From Verrucomicrobiia bacterium (GTDB lineage Bacteria; Verrucomicrobiota; Verrucomicrobiia; Verrucomicrobiales; DEV007): 64,000 bases of DNA. The stretch spans positions 372,001 through 436,000 of the forward strand of contig JAUIAH010000001.1 of the NCBI GenBank assembly GCA_030425385.1, read 5' to 3'. The position numbers were made by a program, and so were the translations under genes. The notes beneath the pieces were generated by a model, which was given only the letters and a program-made list of their open reading frames with translations, made no database searches and had not been told where the DNA came from. This document shows positions 45,170-54,116 of the stretch, in pieces; within the stretch, counting starts at the first letter, position 1; every line of letters begins with the position of its first letter.

Positions 45170-47005
45170 TCAGTCCGAGGCTTGAGCCTTCCATTGATCG
45201 CAAGCCTTACGCACTGACCACCCTTTCGCCTCCAAGGCACGCTTGGCCTCTTCGGGCGATGCTCCGGTGATGGCAGCGACAATCCGGACCGCTCGTTGCC
45301 GTAATTTGCTGTTCGATGGATTGAGATCGATCATATAATTACTTAACACTTTGCCAGAGTGAGTCATGGCCAGCGTGGTGATCATGTTAAGCACCAGTTT
45401 CGTTGCCGTTCCGGCACGCAAGCGGGTAGAACCGGTGAGGATTTCAGGGCCGGTGTTGGGGGCAATCACTTGATCAGGCAAGGGATGGTCGCGGTAGGCA
45501 GGATTGCAGCATAGCAGCACGGTGGTGGCACCGCGTGTCTTGGCCTCATGAAGCGCGCCCCAGATGAAGGGGGCATAGCCACTCGCGGAGACGGCCACAA
45601 GCACATCCTTGGCTTCCAAGTGCCGGCGCGTGATGGCTGAACGGCCCGCCCCTGCGTCGTCCTCAGCGCCTTCCACCGCACTCCAAAGGGCAGAGGTCCC
45701 TCCTGCCATGATCCCCTGCACCTGATCGTAGGGGACGCTGAAAGTCGGTGGGCATTCCGAGGCGTCTAACACACCCAACCGGCCACTGGTACCCGCCCCC
45801 GCGTAGACTAAACGGCCTCCCTCGGCGAAAGCCTGTACCACGCGTTCTACCGTCCAGGCAACGGAAGGGATCACCTCAGTGAGGGCGTCAGGCAAGACCT
45901 TGTCAGCCTCGATCATCAACGCAATCCCCTCGTATACAGAGAGTTCCGAGAAATGAGTCGAGTCCGGGTGGCGCTGCTCGGTTGGGGCAGCGCTCACTGG
46001 GCGCCAAGCCATGGCTTCGGTCAGGGCCTTTGCATCGTCATTGGCATCCGTTGTCACTTCCCGACCAGGCTTTGCCTCGGTGGTGGCCGTCTGGCGGGCG
46101 TGGGCGATGGCCCCCCAAACACTGGGTTGTTCTAACGGATGCACGACAGCATGCGGAAGCCGTTCCTGCAAGACTCGGCTCACCTGCGCTTGGAAATGAG
46201 GATTCTTGAGAAGAACGGCTCCATTGAAGACGAACTGCACGTGTTCGTCCTTATGGAGAAGCCGTTTGGCACAGGCAACGGCATCCTCACACAAACGCGA
46301 AGCGGCACGTTCTAACACTTCGGTGGCAATGGGATCGTTCCTCTCCGCAGCGGCAAAGACTGGGACCGCTACGCTAGCCAGGGCATTCTTGCGTGCCTCG
46401 ATCGACCAATCGATGAGGTCTTCCGGCTCATTCATTTGGAGAAAGGTGAGGATGTCAGCTCCCAGACGTGGCCAGGCATTCTCCAAATCGTAGCGGCTCA
46501 TCAGGGTCCGCAGCGCATCCTGCGCGATGTCGCAGGCGCTCGCGCGATCGCCCAAGACATGGCCACGTCCTCCCAGTTTCGTCGCGCTGCCGTCCCGTCG
46601 ACGTCCAGTGACGCACGATCCAGTTCCGCTCAAGACCAGGACTTGGACGTTGCAGTTGGGAGCCCATTCCGTCGCTTCTAACGCTGTTACCAAATCGTCA
46701 GAAGTGGCGCAGGGGACTCCCGGCCAAACGCGGGCCACCGCTTTGCGCAAACGACGATGATCCGCCTCCACCCGGACCCCTGCCAGGCCAATGCCCACCC
46801 GCGCAGGGCGGTCGGGAAGTTTAAGGGCAATGCCTCGCAAGTGGGTTGCCATTTCACCCAAGGCCATTAACCGTAGATTGGCCGGTCCGGCCTGGAATTC
46901 CGCCACCACCTCGTCTTGAGAATTCACAAGGAGAACGGATGTGCGTGTGCCCCCGCCCTCAATTCCCAAGGTGAGATCAATGGATGAAGGCGACGAGGAA
47001 CTCAT
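45170..47005 (-). CDS. Fused amino-sugar kinase and MurNAc-6-P etherase
   Basis: 611 residues with two enzymes. Residues 1 to about 305 form a BadF/BcrA-type sugar kinase: LGIEGGGTRTSV at the start, SGTGSC in the phosphate-binding region and GRGHVLGDRAS after it. That family includes the MurNAc/GlcNAc kinase MurK. Residues 345-611 form MurQ with its SIS fold: RLVYAGAGTSGRLGVLDASE, the catalytic-Glu region EGAEDD, and a C-terminal UBA-like tail. MurQ converts MurNAc-6-P to GlcNAc-6-P and lactate, so one chain may phosphorylate MurNAc and then cleave its ether, recycling cell-wall sugar. GTG at 47023 is an alternative start. Confidence 0.92.
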   Translation of the reverse strand: MSSSSPSSIDLTLGIEGGGTRTSVLLVNSQDEVVAEFQAGPANLRLMALGEMATHLRGIALKLPDRPARVGIGLAGVRVEADHRRLRKAVARVWPGVPCATSDDLVTALEATEWAPNCNVQVLVLSGTGSCVTGRRRDGSATKLGGRGHVLGDRASACDIAQDALRTLMSRYDLENAWPRLGADILTFLQMNEPEDLIDWSIEARKNALASVAVPVFAAAERNDPIATEVLERAASRLCEDAVACAKRLLHKDEHVQFVFNGAVLLKNPHFQAQVSRVLQERLPHAVVHPLEQPSVWGAIAHARQTATTEAKPGREVTTDANDDAKALTEAMAWRPVSAAPTEQRHPDSTHFSELSVYEGIALMIEADKVLPDALTEVIPSVAWTVERVVQAFAEGGRLVYAGAGTSGRLGVLDASECPPTFSVPYDQVQGIMAGGTSALWSAVEGAEDDAGAGRSAITRRHLEAKDVLVAVSASGYAPFIWGALHEAKTRGATTVLLCCNPAYRDHPLPDQVIAPNTGPEILTGSTRLRAGTATKLVLNMITTLAMTHSGKVLSNYMIDLNPSNSKLRQRAVRIVAAITGASPEEAKRALEAKGWSVRKACDQWKAQASD

Positions 47006-47115
47006 AGGCGGACCTTCCCCCACCTGGTCGGTGAATCAAGGCCCGGTGCAAGCCAAGCCTGTTCCCTCTTGATCTTCGTCTGGTGAATTTCTTAGGGTTG
47101 TCGCCTTCCAGTGTT

Positions 47116-50100
47116 ATGAAGATTCCCTCTTTCCATTCTCCTTTCACTCTTGTGGCAATGTTGTGTGGCTTGGCTGTCGGTCCCTTGGGGGCGGCGGAGA
47201 TTGCGCCTAACAATCCTGCGTTGGCAGATCATCTTTTGCTTTGGTTGCGGACGCCTGATGCGTCGTTTGATGCCGAGGCTGGCATCTGGTTGGATGCGAG
47301 TGGCAAGGATCATCATGCGCAGGCCGTGGGCCTTTCCGAGGCAGGGGTGGAGTATGCGAGTGGGATGCTGGGCAGCGGCAGCAATGAGGCGATCTTTGCG
47401 CAATCCTTTAGTACGGTGGAGTTCAAGGCAGATGTCGATGATATGATGCTAGCGGAGGCGATTCACGATGGTATCGGGTTGGATCAGATCACCATCATTG
47501 CCGTCTATAATCGGGTGATGGTCGCGGGTGCCAACACTTCGATCATTCGGCCCCTAGGTTTCGGTTCATGGAAACTGGGAAACACGACGAATAATTTCAA
47601 CCTCGGGACGGATCCTTCCATCCGAAAGGATAACGGAAACGTCGGTGCGAACGGTTATAGCGTGGCCCATCCGGAGGAGGGCTTCGTTATCCGAGCAGCG
47701 CGGATGGATCCTGACAATAACGTCCACGAGTGGTTTAACATTGATGGTGTCTTGACTCGCGCCCTTGAGAATGCAGGAGCGGCCTACATCACGGATACCG
47801 ATAACTTTGTGCTGGGGGACCTGCGCTACGATACCAGTGATGCGTCTGATTCTGCTGATCTCTCCATCGCGGAAGTGATCGTCTACAATCGGGCTCTCAC
47901 CGAGGCGGAGATCGAGGGCGTGTGCGAGTGGTTGCAAGGGCACATTGGCCAAGGGTTGGGAGGCGACGAGGCTCTCGCTGCTGAGGGCTTGATGGGGTAT
48001 TGGCCTTTTGATGAAAGTGAGGGGACCTTGGCGGGTGATGTGTCAGGAAATGAGCGGCCGGCGCAGGTGCGTGCGGGGGAGCCCCAGTGGGTGGAGGGCC
48101 GATTTGGTAGTGCGTTAGACTTTGATGGTGATGATGATCTCACGGTGAGCGGCTATCATGGCGTGAGCGGGAATGCACCCCGCACGATTGCTTTCTGGCA
48201 CAAGACGGATTGGGCAGTCGATGCGAGCACAGGCCTCGTGGGTTGGGGCGTGGATGCTACGGGAGAGAAATGGCACACTCGCCTGAATAACAATGCTGCT
48301 AACGGCGCCGTGGGTGCGATCCGGACGGAGATCAATGGAAGCTATATCATTGGTACGACGCCAATCAATGACGGTGAATGGCATCACATTGTGTCGGTTT
48401 ATCCCGAAGGTGGCACGGTGATGGGGGACTTGAGACACTACGTGGATGGGAAACTGGAGGAGGTTAGTGGCCTCGGGAATACAACGTTGGAGGTGAATAC
48501 GGCGGACGCGACGACGGGCACAGAAGTGACGATCGGCTCTCGTTTGCAGGGCACGGAGGACCACCAGTATGCGATTGGGTCGATCGATGACGTGGCGGTG
48601 TGGGATCGCGCGCTGACAGAACAAGAAATCGCTGCCTTAGCCAGTGGTCAGACGCCTTTGAGTGGCTCTGCCAAGGACCCGATCTACATTGGCCCTACGG
48701 AAGTGTCTCTAGGACAAGTGCCAGGGTTTCCGACGATGCAATCAGGCTCTTTCGAGATTCGGAATCTGGGTCGCGCGAAAGCGTTAGAAATTACTGGGGC
48801 CAGCGTTTCCGGGGGTGATGCCGACCATTTCACCATTAATACCATACCGAGCGCTGTGGCCCCGGGAGCGAATGGGATGGTTACGTTCACCTTCGATTCC
48901 CAGGGGGAGTCTGGCGGCTTTGCCACGGAGATGGTCTTCAACACGAATGATGTGGACCGCGAGAGCGTGCGCATCGCGCTCTTGGCGAACATTGTGAATT
49001 TGCAAGGTCCGGCGGCCTACTTTCGCCTGGATGACATGGCCGATGCCGAGGTGCTCCGTGATGCCAGTGGGCGCGATCGGCCAGGGATCTACGTGCCTGG
49101 GGCTGGTTCCGTTCAATGGGAACAAGAGGCTTTGGCTGGGGGGACGGCGGTGCGTTTCGCTAATGGTGGCTTTGGTGCGGTCTCAGGGGAGGTGTTAGGC
49201 GGCTTAGAGGCATTCACCCTTTCGGCGTGGGTGCAATTGGAGGATGTGGGCGGTTTCCAAACGCTGGTGGGCAAGGGCGATACACCGAATTTCGCGGTGA
49301 TCAATCAAGACGGCGCGCTCACTTGGTTTGTGGATGGCCAGCCGGGGGTCGCCACGGATCCGGTGCTTACCGCTGGCGAAACGACTCATTTCGCGGTGTC
49401 CTATCGTCCGTCCACGGCAGCGGATGGTGAGGTCGTGTTCTATGTGAATGGCGAAGAAGCCGTGCGCGATCCTGCAAGTTTGGGCGTGTCCGATGATGAT
49501 ACAGCGGCGCTCTATTTGGGGGCGATCAATGGCAATCTCCCCATGACTGGGCTCCTGGATGAGGTGCAAGTGTATGACCGCGTGTTGGCCAGCGCGGACG
49601 TGGCCTTGCTCTTTGCCAACCCAGGACAAACGTTAGGCGATCTCGTGGCGGTCGATAGTGATGGAGATGGTGTGAGTGATGAGGAGGAAGCGGCGCTGGG
49701 AACGGACGCTTTGGCGGCGGATAGTGACGGCGATGGCCTTGAGGATGGGCGGGAAGTGAATGAGACCCTCACCGATCCTACCAAGACCGATTCGGATGGC
49801 GATCAGTGGCCAGATGGAGTGGAAGTTGGTCTGGGCTTGGATCCGAATGACGCTGCCAGCGTGGGACGTTTGCCAAGTTTGCCAGCGATCGCTCCGGAGT
49901 CCTTTCATGTGATCGAGGCGTTGCCGACCTTCGATGGAAACCGAGACACGGAAGACGTGACGTTCCGAGTATTCATCGATTTCGAGGCCAACATCGATGC
50001 GGGGCGCCAGGTGATCTTTGAGACGGGCGGCGGGACCATTGGTCTTTCCGTCGTCTATGAAGAGGGCAGTGAAGTGGTCATGCGCGCTTCGGGTTCTGGT

Positions 50101-51585
50101 GGCTTCGAATTGTCGACGATCCGCTATCCTCTTTCACAAGCGTTGATCGATGCGGGAGAGGTGGAAGTGATCTTCACGTTTGATGTCGAAGATGCTGACA
50201 CTTTCTCAACAATCTCGCTCTTTGTGGGCGAGGCCTTGGTGGGAAGGGTGAGCAAGGATTTGGGCGGAGACTGGACGGGATCCAACGGTGCCTCGTTCGG
50301 CGCGGCCAGCGGGAGCATGGCGGGCACGGGCATGAACACGACGATTGGGGGCGTCGACTTTGTTTCCGGGACGATCAATCTCGAAACGGGTCTCTCCTTC
50401 TTCAGTGGGACACTCTTTGATTTGTTGGGTGATGACGACAACGATGGGATCGATGACGCCTGGGAACTGAGCTATTTCCCCAATGATCTCGCCATGCTCG
50501 GGGCGGAGACGGATGTCGATGGCGATGGTCTCCAAGACCTCGGCGAGTTTCGCAATGGCACGGATCCCACCCAATCCGATACGGATGGCGACGGCTTATC
50601 TGACGGCGATGAGGTGAATGGCGACCCCGCGTCCAGTCCGATTCTGGTGGATACCGATGGGGATTCGCTTTCTGATAGTCAAGAAAGAATGTTAGGCTCC
50701 AATCCCACCAGCGCCGATTCCGATGGCGATGGGTTCTCGGATGGTTGGGAGGTGGATCAAGGAACGGATCCTGCCGACGCTGCGTCTCAACCGGACGATC
50801 CGTTGGGTGAGCCCACGCTCGTTTATTCGGAGCCCGGTGCCTACGACTCGCTGGATGGGGCGTTCAGCACACAGGATGCGACCTTTCGGGTAGCCATTGA
50901 TTTCGAAGCCAAGGCCGACGGGGCTCGGGAAATGATCTTCGAATCGGGTGGAGGCACGGTAGGCCTGGCAGCGGTGTATGAGGCGGGGAACAAGGTTGTC
51001 TTGCGGGCGGCAGGCAATGATGGCCTCACCGTCCTCACTCTTGAATATACCCTTACCGATTCCCAATTGGCCGCTGACCTGATCGAAGTGGCCTGGCAAG
51101 CCGATGTCGATGACGGCAATGGCGGTTCTCGCTTGGCACTCTTCGTGGAGGGTTTGGAAGTGGCTGGGGAAGCGTCCACGGAGATCGGCGGGGATTGGAG
51201 TGGCTCCGATGGGAGCACCTACGCAGCCGCAAGCGCTTCGTTTGCCGCTGCGGGCGGAAATGTGGCGTTGGATGATGCCATCGCGTTCGAATCGGGATCG
51301 ATCGGTCCTCTCAGATTCTATTCCGGGACGCTCTATGCACCTGATGATGAACCGGTCGAGCCTGGTGACGAGCCATTGCAAGTCACCGCCATCGTGCGCT
51401 TGGCGAATGGCAACATCCGTTTGGATTGGAATGGAATCGGCGGCCAGACCTACGCCGTGGAGTATTCGGAAGCCCTCACCGAGAATTGGAATGCGATTGC
51501 CACTGGGCAAATCACGTCATTTGAAGACAGTGACGCCTCTCGTGTGACGAACAGCGCGGGATTTTACCGGATCCGACAAGAGTAG
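47116..51585 (+). CDS. Secreted LamG/TSP3 protein, 1489 aa
   Basis: Signal peptide 1-26. Then a concanavalin-like domain (35-275), LamG (296-512), a choice-of-anchor-D-like domain (526-626), LamG (632-836), TSP3 repeats (846-916), a GGGTIG-core domain (929-1105), further TSP3 (1106-1226), a second such domain with GGGTVG (1232-1411), and the C-terminal module ending FYRIRQE. ATG at 47116 was preferred to a GTG at 47083 because it directly precedes the signal peptide. The anchor-D, LamG, TSP3 order is shared with 31879-35802, and the GGGT domain with the giant gene. It is probably a calcium-stabilised surface adhesin or glycan binder. Confidence 0.9.
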   Translation: MKIPSFHSPFTLVAMLCGLAVGPLGAAEIAPNNPALADHLLLWLRTPDASFDAEAGIWLDASGKDHHAQAVGLSEAGVEYASGMLGSGSNEAIFAQSFSTVEFKADVDDMMLAEAIHDGIGLDQITIIAVYNRVMVAGANTSIIRPLGFGSWKLGNTTNNFNLGTDPSIRKDNGNVGANGYSVAHPEEGFVIRAARMDPDNNVHEWFNIDGVLTRALENAGAAYITDTDNFVLGDLRYDTSDASDSADLSIAEVIVYNRALTEAEIEGVCEWLQGHIGQGLGGDEALAAEGLMGYWPFDESEGTLAGDVSGNERPAQVRAGEPQWVEGRFGSALDFDGDDDLTVSGYHGVSGNAPRTIAFWHKTDWAVDASTGLVGWGVDATGEKWHTRLNNNAANGAVGAIRTEINGSYIIGTTPINDGEWHHIVSVYPEGGTVMGDLRHYVDGKLEEVSGLGNTTLEVNTADATTGTEVTIGSRLQGTEDHQYAIGSIDDVAVWDRALTEQEIAALASGQTPLSGSAKDPIYIGPTEVSLGQVPGFPTMQSGSFEIRNLGRAKALEITGASVSGGDADHFTINTIPSAVAPGANGMVTFTFDSQGESGGFATEMVFNTNDVDRESVRIALLANIVNLQGPAAYFRLDDMADAEVLRDASGRDRPGIYVPGAGSVQWEQEALAGGTAVRFANGGFGAVSGEVLGGLEAFTLSAWVQLEDVGGFQTLVGKGDTPNFAVINQDGALTWFVDGQPGVATDPVLTAGETTHFAVSYRPSTAADGEVVFYVNGEEAVRDPASLGVSDDDTAALYLGAINGNLPMTGLLDEVQVYDRVLASADVALLFANPGQTLGDLVAVDSDGDGVSDEEEAALGTDALAADSDGDGLEDGREVNETLTDPTKTDSDGDQWPDGVEVGLGLDPNDAASVGRLPSLPAIAPESFHVIEALPTFDGNRDTEDVTFRVFIDFEANIDAGRQVIFETGGGTIGLSVVYEEGSEVVMRASGSGGFELSTIRYPLSQALIDAGEVEVIFTFDVEDADTFSTISLFVGEALVGRVSKDLGGDWTGSNGASFGAASGSMAGTGMNTTIGGVDFVSGTINLETGLSFFSGTLFDLLGDDDNDGIDDAWELSYFPNDLAMLGAETDVDGDGLQDLGEFRNGTDPTQSDTDGDGLSDGDEVNGDPASSPILVDTDGDSLSDSQERMLGSNPTSADSDGDGFSDGWEVDQGTDPADAASQPDDPLGEPTLVYSEPGAYDSLDGAFSTQDATFRVAIDFEAKADGAREMIFESGGGTVGLAAVYEAGNKVVLRAAGNDGLTVLTLEYTLTDSQLAADLIEVAWQADVDDGNGGSRLALFVEGLEVAGEASTEIGGDWSGSDGSTYAAASASFAAAGGNVALDDAIAFESGSIGPLRFYSGTLYAPDDEPVEPGDEPLQVTAIVRLANGNIRLDWNGIGGQTYAVEYSEALTENWNAIATGQITSFEDSDASRVTNSAGFYRIRQE

Positions 51586-51753
51586 AGGGGCGAGTGACTT
51601 GCAAACCTTGAAGGTGAGCCTTCCTTAAAAGCGCTGATTCCTTAGGGAGTTATAGAAATCTTTCTGTGACGTCTTGAGTTCTTTCACGTAGTCATAAGGT
51701 AGAGAGGCCTCCCCCGCCCCTCTGCCGATGGATCCCAGATCAACCCCGACCCC

Positions 51754-51894
51754 ATGTCTCATCTTCTCGATTCTATGTATTTGATCAAGTTGGCCTCGGC
51801 CATCGTGATTGGACTCTCTGCTGGTATGTTCCTGCGCTGGTCTGTGCCAGCTCTTTGCAAAGTTGCCCGCCGTGATCGGCGCGTGGCTCGCTAG
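51754..51894 (+). CDS. Possible 46-residue membrane microprotein
   Basis: An ATG-started frame of 46 codons in the 320-base gap between convergent genes. It encodes one hydrophobic helix (LASAIVIGLSAGMFLRW) and a basic tail (KVARRDRRVAR), giving an in-out single-pass membrane pattern with a positive cytoplasmic end. No ribosome binding site is clear and no family is recognised. The rest of the 51586-51905 gap shows nothing else. Confidence 0.35.
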   Translation: MSHLLDSMYLIKLASAIVIGLSAGMFLRWSVPALCKVARRDRRVAR

Positions 51895-51905
51895 GGCAAG
51901 CGGTC

Positions 51906-53615
51906 TCACTCCACAGTGTGGTTCACGCGAACCCGGTAGAGTCCCTCAGCTTGAGGAGATTCTGGGGTCACGGTCACCGTTTCAAAGCCTTCCCGCTCTG
52001 AGGGAATGGTGCGGTCTGTGACCGGAATCCACTGCCGTGTGTTAGGGTCGAATACCTCCGTCACGACAGTGATCTGTTCGGGTAGAGCTGCCCGGCGTGC
52101 GTAGGCGATCTCGACATTTCCATCGGTCCCCACGCGAACGCTTGGCAGGATGGACGCGGTGTCTTGTTGGCCCGGATTTCCTCCAAGCGCGTATTCCAGA
52201 ACATTGGCCACGCCGTCGCCGTCGGGATCCGCGTCGAGACCCACAATCGCGGGATCGTCTCCGAGGGCGGCCAATTCCTCACGGAGCCATTCCGCCACCT
52301 CTGAAGTGAGGGTGGGAGCAGTCCGAACGTAGAGGACCTCGAAAAGGCTATCGAAATCGAGGGGATCCGAGTTGGGATTGAATTGAGCCGCGATGAGCAG
52401 TCCGCCATCGTGATCATCGCGTCCAAGCAAACGGACGAGAAGGGGAAGCACACCCTCGATGGGTTCGGAACCATCCACGATCACGCGGGTGCCGGACTCG
52501 GTCCATTCGTAGATTCCAGTGAGGAAATTGTTATTGCGATCGATCGAGAGGCCAGAGAAGACCACAGAGTTTCCTAACACTTCGGCGGCATTGAAATCGA
52601 TGAAAGTGAATTCGGGATGGCCAGGAACGGGCAACGTGGTTTCGTGAATGACTTGGAACGGCGCATTCGGATCGGGCGAGAAGAGGAGTGCTTGAGCAGA
52701 CCAACCTTCGCGAAAGCCGCCATCTCCCAAAGCCACCGTGCTCTGGGCCGCTGCATGACTCGGGCTGATGTCCAAGACGTCGACCGTCGTATAGGTGATG
52801 GACCGGTCCGTGGGCGACGAAATAGGGGACTTCTCGTTCTGCCACAGTGCTGTAGGCGTGGCACCGGTTCCCGTGGTATCGATATTCCACCAGCCTCGAT
52901 CCGAATAAGGCTCCGTGTCGATGACGACCAGGGCTCGTCTTCCATTGAAATAGTAATCGCCCCCCTTGATGAAATCGACTTTGGCCCCTCCTGCTAGGGA
53001 GTTCCCTTCGGAAAGCACCCGCCGCGTGTTTCCCGCCGAATCGATCAAATGAAGTTCGGGCTGAACTTCAAGGGAGCGTCTCATCCAAACCAGCGTGTGG
53101 CGATTGCTCGCGAGGACTCCGCTCGCAGGCCAGTCGTATTGGGCGCTTTGTGAGGGAAACGGATCGATCCCTGTGTCGAGGTGCCATTGATAGAGGACAG
53201 ATCTTTCAGGAAGTTCGTGACCACTGCGAATCAGCACTTGGGGTTGCGCGCCACCGGCCAGGGAGATGCTCGTGGGTCCATGGTCCAGATCATCAAAGTT
53301 CATCTGGCGACTGCTTTGACCCGGGAGCGGTGTTTCGTTGTCGGCAATCTTCGTCAACTCCGCGCCATCCCAGAAGAGCACGTGGGTGCCAGGGTTGCCC
53401 GACGTCGTCTCCAAGCAGCGCAAGATGAAAGCCACGTCGCCTTGATCCATGACCGCAGCGTTAAATGTGTTCAAGCCCTCACAGAGAACACCGGGACTTC
53501 CCGGAATGGGATCATTGGTTCGCATGATCGGCGTGAGCGTTTGGCCAAAGACTGCGGGGCCTGTGGTCGTCAGAACCAATGTGAGGAGCGAAAGACGACG
53601 AAGGAGAGGGACCAT
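51906..53615 (-). CDS. Secreted protein with propeller-like repeats, unknown
   Basis: 569 residues. Signal peptide 1-24. The body repeats short motifs of the type FNAAVMDQGDVAF, typical of a choice-of-anchor repeat family of extracellular proteins in which each repeat probably forms a propeller blade. Near residue 470 is DADPDGDGVANVLEYALGG, a TSP3-like calcium motif common before the C-terminal tail in verrucomicrobial secreted proteins. The last 75 residues fit the shared C-terminal module, ending GLYRVRV. Function unknown. Confidence 0.82.
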   Translation of the reverse strand: MVPLLRRLSLLTLVLTTTGPAVFGQTLTPIMRTNDPIPGSPGVLCEGLNTFNAAVMDQGDVAFILRCLETTSGNPGTHVLFWDGAELTKIADNETPLPGQSSRQMNFDDLDHGPTSISLAGGAQPQVLIRSGHELPERSVLYQWHLDTGIDPFPSQSAQYDWPASGVLASNRHTLVWMRRSLEVQPELHLIDSAGNTRRVLSEGNSLAGGAKVDFIKGGDYYFNGRRALVVIDTEPYSDRGWWNIDTTGTGATPTALWQNEKSPISSPTDRSITYTTVDVLDISPSHAAAQSTVALGDGGFREGWSAQALLFSPDPNAPFQVIHETTLPVPGHPEFTFIDFNAAEVLGNSVVFSGLSIDRNNNFLTGIYEWTESGTRVIVDGSEPIEGVLPLLVRLLGRDDHDGGLLIAAQFNPNSDPLDFDSLFEVLYVRTAPTLTSEVAEWLREELAALGDDPAIVGLDADPDGDGVANVLEYALGGNPGQQDTASILPSVRVGTDGNVEIAYARRAALPEQITVVTEVFDPNTRQWIPVTDRTIPSEREGFETVTVTPESPQAEGLYRVRVNHTVE

Positions 53616-53679
53616 ACATCACGCTAGCGAGGGACCCCAAGGTGTTCTCCGCACATCTTTGCCTGGACCGGGCAGGAGT

Positions 53680-54027
53680 TTATTTCCTCCCAGCATGGCG
53701 GACGACAAGCCATGCCGCAGCGGCCCCAAACGCGCTGCCAAGCCAATCCGCGATCATGTCATGCAGGTCACAGGTTCGGCCGACCGGGATCTGAAGGACT
53801 TCATCCACGACTGCAAAGACGGCCAGGATGACCAGGGAAGTGCGCCATTTCGCCGGCCCCCGCCAAAGGCTGAGTAAGAAGGCGAGCCCGGCGTATGCGA
53901 GGAAATGGATGACTTTGTCAGAGCCTTGCTTCAGAACGCCCGAAGGTACAGGCACATGGGTGCCCAGAAAGAGCGCGGTCCAGTAGATCGCGAGGAGCCA
54001 GCCAAGAGGTCGTTTGGAGAGACGCAC
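53680..54027 (-). CDS. VanZ-like membrane protein
   Basis: About 115 residues from GTG 54027, with three to four TM helices. The family features GSDKVIHFLAYAGLAFLLSL and DLHDMIADWLGSAFGA are clear. VanZ homologues occur in many bacteria; their biochemical role is unknown apart from glycopeptide resistance in enterococci. The start is uncertain: ATG 54123 and GTG 54135 lie in frame but would overlap the divergent sulfatase. The GTG at 54027 leaves 89 bases between the two genes for promoters. Confidence 0.8.
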   Translation of the reverse strand: MRLSKRPLGWLLAIYWTALFLGTHVPVPSGVLKQGSDKVIHFLAYAGLAFLLSLWRGPAKWRTSLVILAVFAVVDEVLQIPVGRTCDLHDMIADWLGSAFGAAAAWLVVRHAGRK

Positions 54028-54116
54028 CGCGAGACGATGGGCAGGTCGTCCTTGTGCCTCAAGCGCTGTTTGTTTGGAATCCTTGTCTTGGGGTGGCAGA
54101 TCGCCTACCAACGGGG

